A stretch of 64,000 nt of DNA from JACCTU01 sp963700495 (lineage in GTDB: Bacteria; Actinomycetota; Thermoleophilia; Gaiellales; Gaiellaceae), in assembly GCA_963700495.1 (NCBI GenBank), contig CAVOXT010000003.1, positions 558,001-622,000 on the forward strand. The letters are read 5' to 3'. The notes below the pieces were generated by a model, which saw only the letters and a program-made list of their open reading frames with translations, ran no database searches and was not told where the DNA came from. Position numbers and translations under genes: made by a program. Shown in pieces: positions 61,276-64,000 of the stretch (the first letter of the stretch is position 1; every line of letters starts with the position of its first letter).

Positions 61276-61303
61276 TTGACTGCCTTGGCTTCGCTGTTAA
61301 GGT
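61276..61303 (+). promoter_or_regulatory. Promoter TTGACT-N16-TAAGGT of the tail cluster
   Basis: TTGACT (61276-61281) and TAAGGT (61298-61303), embedded in CGTCTTGAC and TAAGGTCGG, a wording found again at 62995-63031. Confidence 0.5.
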
Positions 61304-61339
61304 CGGCTGGACGGAGCGAGAACAGCTCGGTCAGGGCTT

Positions 61340-61375
61340 GACGCTGTCGATGCTGCGGCCATCCTCGACAGCGTC
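61340..61375 (+). promoter_or_regulatory. Inverted repeat in the 5' leader of the tail cluster
   Basis: GACGCTGTCGA and TCGACAGCGTC form an 11-bp perfect stem with a 14-nt loop between the promoter and the gene at 61406. It may be an operator or an mRNA structure. Confidence 0.5.
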
Positions 61376-61405
61376 CGCCGCCGACCAGCGCATGAGGAGG
61401 TTCTG

Positions 61406-63025
61406 ATGCAAGGCACGAGCGGCAGCCGGTCCGGAGTCCTGCAGTGGGTCGTCGTGCTCGTGGTCGGCGTTCTGGTCGTGACGGTCGTCCTCGCGCCTCG
61501 ATCTGATTCCGCGCCTGAACGACGGGCAGAAGGTGCTCGACGCGGCCAGGCCGGCGTTCGCGTCCGAGCGTCTCACCGGCGCCCGAGCCGGCATCGACAT
61601 CATCTCCGCGAACGTCGACACGGCGGATCCGATCATGACCCCGGAGGGCGGGGCCGCAGCCGAGGTGCCGAAGCTGATCGCGTTCGTCTCGGAGCAGACG
61701 GGGCTCTCGCAGGCCGCAGTCCTCGCCGCGCTGCAGACGAACTTCCCGCACACGACGGCGCTCCTGCAGACGATCCCGCTGTCGGCGGTGACGGCGGAGC
61801 TGCCCGCCCTGTTCGCGTTCCTCGAGAAGACGCTGAACGTGACAGAGGCGCAGCTGGTCGCGGCGCTGCAGGCGAACTTCCCGGCGCTCACCCAGGCGAT
61901 CACCAACCTGCCGACGGTGACCGACGGCTGGAACGACATCCAGAACATCGACGGGCTCACGCGCTTCGACGGCACGCCCGTCAAGACCGTGCCGGACCTG
62001 AGGACGTATTTGAGCGCGGACCTGATCCCGGTTCTGGAGACCCAGCAGGGCAACTTCGACAGTCTCGACGGGACCTCTGCCGTCAACTGGATCGCCCCCC
62101 TGCTGCTGATCGTCGGGCTGATCGTGATCCTGTTCGCCGGGCTGATGATCGCGCTGAACCTCAGGGGACCTGTGTCGCGCGGGCGGGCGATGGCGAGCGC
62201 GTCGGTCGTCGTCGTCGTCGGCGTGGTGGTCGTGGGGCTCGTGGTCGGCCTGATGCTCGTCCCGCGGGTCAGCGACGGGCAGAAGCTGCTCGATGCGCTG
62301 CGCCCCGCCAACGACCTTGCACGCGTACAGGGCGACCGCGCCGGGATCAACATGGTCTCCGCGATCGTCGACACGGAGGATCCGATCATGACCCCGGAGG
62401 GCGGGGCCGCAGCCGAGGTGCCGAAGCTGATCGCGTTCGTCTCGGAGCAGACCGGGCTCTCGCAGGCCGCAGTCCTCGCGGCGCTGCAGACGAACTTCCC
62501 GCACACGACGGCGCTGCTGCAGGCGATCCCGCTCTCGGTCGGTGACGGCCGAGCTGCCCGCCCTGTTCGCGTTCCTCGAGAAGACGCTGGGTGTGACGGA
62601 GGCCCAGCTGGTCGCGGCGCTGAAGGCGAACTTCCCGGGCCTGACCCAGGCGATCACCAACCTGCCGACCGTGACCAGCGGCTGGAACAACGTGCAGAAC
62701 ATCGACGGGGCGACGCGCTTCGACGGCACGCCGGTCAAAACCGTCCCCGACGTTCGGACGTACTTCAGCTCGGACGTGATCCCTGTGCTGGAGACCCAGC
62801 GAGGCAACTACGTGCATCTCGTCTCGATCTCGAAGATCGACTTCATCGGGCCTCTGGTGCTGACCGTCGGGATCATCGTGATCATCTACGGGCTGCTGAT
62901 GCTGTTCCTGGCGTGGCGCCTCGAGCCCGGCCGAGCACGAGCGCCGCGGCCACACCCACCCCGAGCCCGGCAACGTAATGGCCGCGTTCGGAGCCGTCTT
63001 GACGCGTTTTCAACCCGCGCACTAA
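61406..63025 (+). CDS. Internally duplicated membrane protein of unknown function, three +1 shifts
   Basis: About 538 residues after repair. Two repeats of about 250 residues, each: membrane helix, NDGQKVLDAARP-type segment, MTPEGGAAAEVPKLIAFVSE, LSQAAVLAALQTNFPHTTAL, TAELPALFAFLEKTL, then NFP-LTQAITNLPTVT and RFDGTPVKTVPD, ending in a membrane helix (LLLIVGLIVILFAGLMIALN). The repeated part outside the membrane is helical and family-unknown. Shifts near 61497, 62536 and 62933 (span 1620 nt, 3n). Start ATG 61406 has GAGGAGG five nt upstream. I do not recognise it. Confidence 0.65.
61626..61780 (+). repeat. Near-identical 155-bp direct repeat, copy 1
   Basis: Matches 62379-62533 with only four mismatches in 155 bases (about 97% identity), inside the two protein repeats. 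The flanks are far less similar. Confidence 0.85.
62379..62533 (+). repeat. Near-identical 155-bp direct repeat, copy 2
   Basis: Second copy of the 61626-61780 segment, offset 753 nt (251 codons). Unusually conserved compared with the rest of the protein repeat, as after gene conversion. Confidence 0.85.
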
Positions 63026-63028
63026 GGT
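62999..63028 (+). promoter_or_regulatory. Promoter TTGACG-N18-TAAGGT, second copy of the tail-cluster motif
   Basis: TTGACG (62999-63004) and TAAGGT (63023-63028) overlap the end of the duplicated-protein gene, ending 8 nt before GTG 63037. The surroundings CGTCTTGAC and TAAGGTCGG match 61272-61306. Confidence 0.45.
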
Positions 63029-63036
63029 CGGACCGG

Positions 63037-63600
63037 GTGAGTTCCATCCGGCTCGCGGTGATCGCGTCGTCCACCGAGTGGCAGGTCGGGATCGCGCTCG
63101 GGAGCGTCGTGATCGCGGTGGCCGCGGTGATCGTGATCGTGATCGTGCTGCTGGCGTGCAGGATCGCCAGGCAGGCCAAGACGGCCGAGCAGGCGGTCGA
63201 GGTGGTGCGCCAGCAGACCGCCGAGCTCGGCGGCATCGCGCAGATCAACGACTCGGGCGTGAGGATCCTCCACGCCGCCCGGTCGCTTCGAAAGGTGGCG
63301 GTCGGGCAAATGACGGTGCTCGCCGCGGTGTCCGCAACACGCTACTGGGCGATCGCCCTGGGCATCGCCTTCGGCGCGGCGGTGGTCGTCGCGATCCTGC
63401 TGACGGTGCTCGTGAAGACCGTCGGGAGCATCGAGAAGTCGGTCGACGGCCTGCTGGAGATCGCGGGCAAGGTCGCCGCGAACACGGCGAACATCCCGCA
63501 ACTCGAGGCGACGGCGCCCGTGCTGGCGCTGATCGTGGACGAGGCGGTCGTCCAGGACGGCTACATGAACGCGCTCACCGACGGGTTCGGCGGAGCATGA
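63037..63600 (+). CDS. Membrane protein of unknown function with coiled-coil-like region
   Basis: 187 residues: one N-terminal membrane helix (VGIALGSVVIAVAAVIVIVI, about 19-38), a helical region (IARQAKTAEQAVEVVRQQTA) that resembles a coiled coil, a second helix (WAIALGIAFGAAVVVAILLT, about 103-125) and a C-terminal helical tail with VGSIEKSVDGLLEIAGKVAA. It looks like a small sensor or scaffold of a membrane complex. GTG 63037 is used because of the spacing after the promoter. Its stop overlaps the next ATG (ATGA). Confidence 0.65.
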   Translation: MSSIRLAVIASSTEWQVGIALGSVVIAVAAVIVIVIVLLACRIARQAKTAEQAVEVVRQQTAELGGIAQINDSGVRILHAARSLRKVAVGQMTVLAAVSATRYWAIALGIAFGAAVVVAILLTVLVKTVGSIEKSVDGLLEIAGKVAANTANIPQLEATAPVLALIVDEAVVQDGYMNALTDGFGGA

Positions 63601-63875
63601 GCACCACGCACGCACTCGTCCTCCTGAGCGTCGTGCTGGCGGCGGGCGTCGTGCTCGTGCTGGCCGTCGCGCTGATCGAGGTGCGCCGGGGCCTGACGAG
63701 GATCTCCGACGGGCTCGCGACGCTGGCGGCTGCGCTGCAGGGCGTCGAGGCGGAGCACCTGCGTCCGCTCGAGGGCGCCGTCAAGGCGATCAACGGGCAG
63801 TTCGACATCATCCTCGGCGCGCTGCCGGGGATCGCCAGCAAGGCGGCGATCGTCGCCGAGAGGAGGCCGCGATGA
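63597..63875 (+). CDS. Small membrane-anchored protein of unknown function
   Basis: 92 residues. One N-terminal membrane helix (ALVLLSVVLAAGVVLVLAVA) then a helical soluble segment (RRGLTRISDGLATLAAALQG). The tail VKAINGQFDIILGALPGIAS is related in style to its upstream neighbour (both end in helical segments after a single anchor). It overlaps genes on both sides by ATGA, so the tail cluster is one operon. Confidence 0.65.
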   Translation: MSTTHALVLLSVVLAAGVVLVLAVALIEVRRGLTRISDGLATLAAALQGVEAEHLRPLEGAVKAINGQFDIILGALPGIASKAAIVAERRPR

Positions 63876-64000
63876 TCCTCTGGTGGATCGGCAGACGTCG
63901 TCCTGCTCGTGGTCGTCCTGCCGGTCGTCGTGTACCTGCTCCGCGGCGTGCTGAACGCCGCCAAGAGCATCGTCCCGAGCGTGCAGGAGATCGCAACGGT
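63872..64000 (+). CDS. Membrane protein start, partial, one +1 shift
   Basis: Begins ATG 63872 overlapping the previous stop (ATGA). After one extra G near 63891 it reads as a membrane helix (VVLLVVVLPVVVYLLRGVLN) and KSIVPSVQEIAT, then leaves the window. Similar style to the previous two proteins; unknown function. Confidence 0.5.
   Translation, partial: MILWWIGRRRPARGRPAGRRVPAPRRAERRQEHRPERAGDRNG

Noticed and set aside
16289..64000. Programmed +1 frameshifting as an explanation for the many shifts
   Set aside because: The shift sites share no slippery sequence or stop-codon context and hit unrelated housekeeping genes, so insertion error is simpler.
1..64000. tRNA, rRNA, CRISPR arrays and complete insertion sequences
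   Set aside because: I saw no cloverleaf with a TTCGAATC-type arm, no rRNA-like stretch, no regularly spaced repeats and no transposase gene. A tRNA scan would be needed to be certain.

Overview
The window is about 70% GC and densely packed, with overlapping start and stop codons, many GTG/TTG starts and almost no mobile DNA. Gene content points to an actinobacterium: 2-oxoacid:ferredoxin oxidoreductase KorAB, an F420-type LLM oxidoreductase, a DHA2 transporter, a PadR-TrmO fusion and an IF-1/DEAD-box pair. A Thermoleophilia-like lineage (Gaiellales or Solirubrobacterales) is an inference from style. No rRNA, tRNA, CRISPR array or complete insertion sequence was seen.

Layout. 0-1.9 kb: beta-oxidation (crotonase/FadB N-terminus, thiolase). 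1.9-3.9 kb: TPR-like protein, zinc peptidase and an ArsR-like regulator separated by a small TA-flanked inverted-repeat element. 3.9-7.6 kb: pgl, proC, an AlkA-type glycosylase and an XRE-TPR regulator, divergent from a 29-codon secreted-peptide-like gene. 7.9-12 kb: O-antigen-ligase-like protein, VOC protein, MacB-type ABC exporter. 12-17 kb: korAB, DHA2 transporter, TrhA. 17-21.6 kb: infA, DEAD-box helicase, RTX-repeat protein, two-component system. 21.7-26.2 kb: a cluster of stand-alone MshEN-type (predicted c-di-GMP-binding) proteins and a shared unnamed C-terminal domain, with a MarR/MFS pair. 26.2-30.7 kb: Grx4-BolA, CbxX-type AAA+ ATPase, Rieske oxygenase, GH99-like protein, phosphotransferase. 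30.7-40.6 kb: oligosaccharide locus (LacI regulator, GH130, GH1, five-gene Opp-type transporter, cupin). 40.7-45.7 kb: typA, a hydrolase-cyclase, an isomerase-oxidoreductase fusion. 45.7-51.7 kb: VOC protein, CopC-CopD protein, DUF1697 protein, unknown protein, MMPL exporter. 51.8-53.8 kb: LLM oxidoreductase, truncated hemerythrin-like protein, an AhpD-like protein with an in-frame UGA at the second Cys of CxxC, and a small partner. 53.8-57 kb: a large RnfD-like/FG-GAP/UnbV fusion. 57-61.3 kb: molybdate ABC transporter, Tat ferritin-like protein, PadR-TrmO fusion. 61.4-64 kb: a run of unknown membrane proteins, the first internally duplicated.

Almost every broken gene is repaired by removing one base. 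More than twenty such +1 shifts occur in genes that otherwise look intact. I read these as insertion errors of the assembly rather than decay, so frameshifted genes are annotated as single genes with the shift positions given. Apparent fusions at such sites (MarR-MFS) are not accepted.

Expression signals are consistent. Many genes have a TANNNT-like -10 hexamer 6-11 nt upstream of the start codon and no Shine-Dalgarno sequence, suggesting common leaderless transcription. Convergent pairs repeatedly share stop codons in CTAG. The most promising leads are the putative selenoprotein, the XRE-TPR/micropeptide pair and the MshEN cluster.
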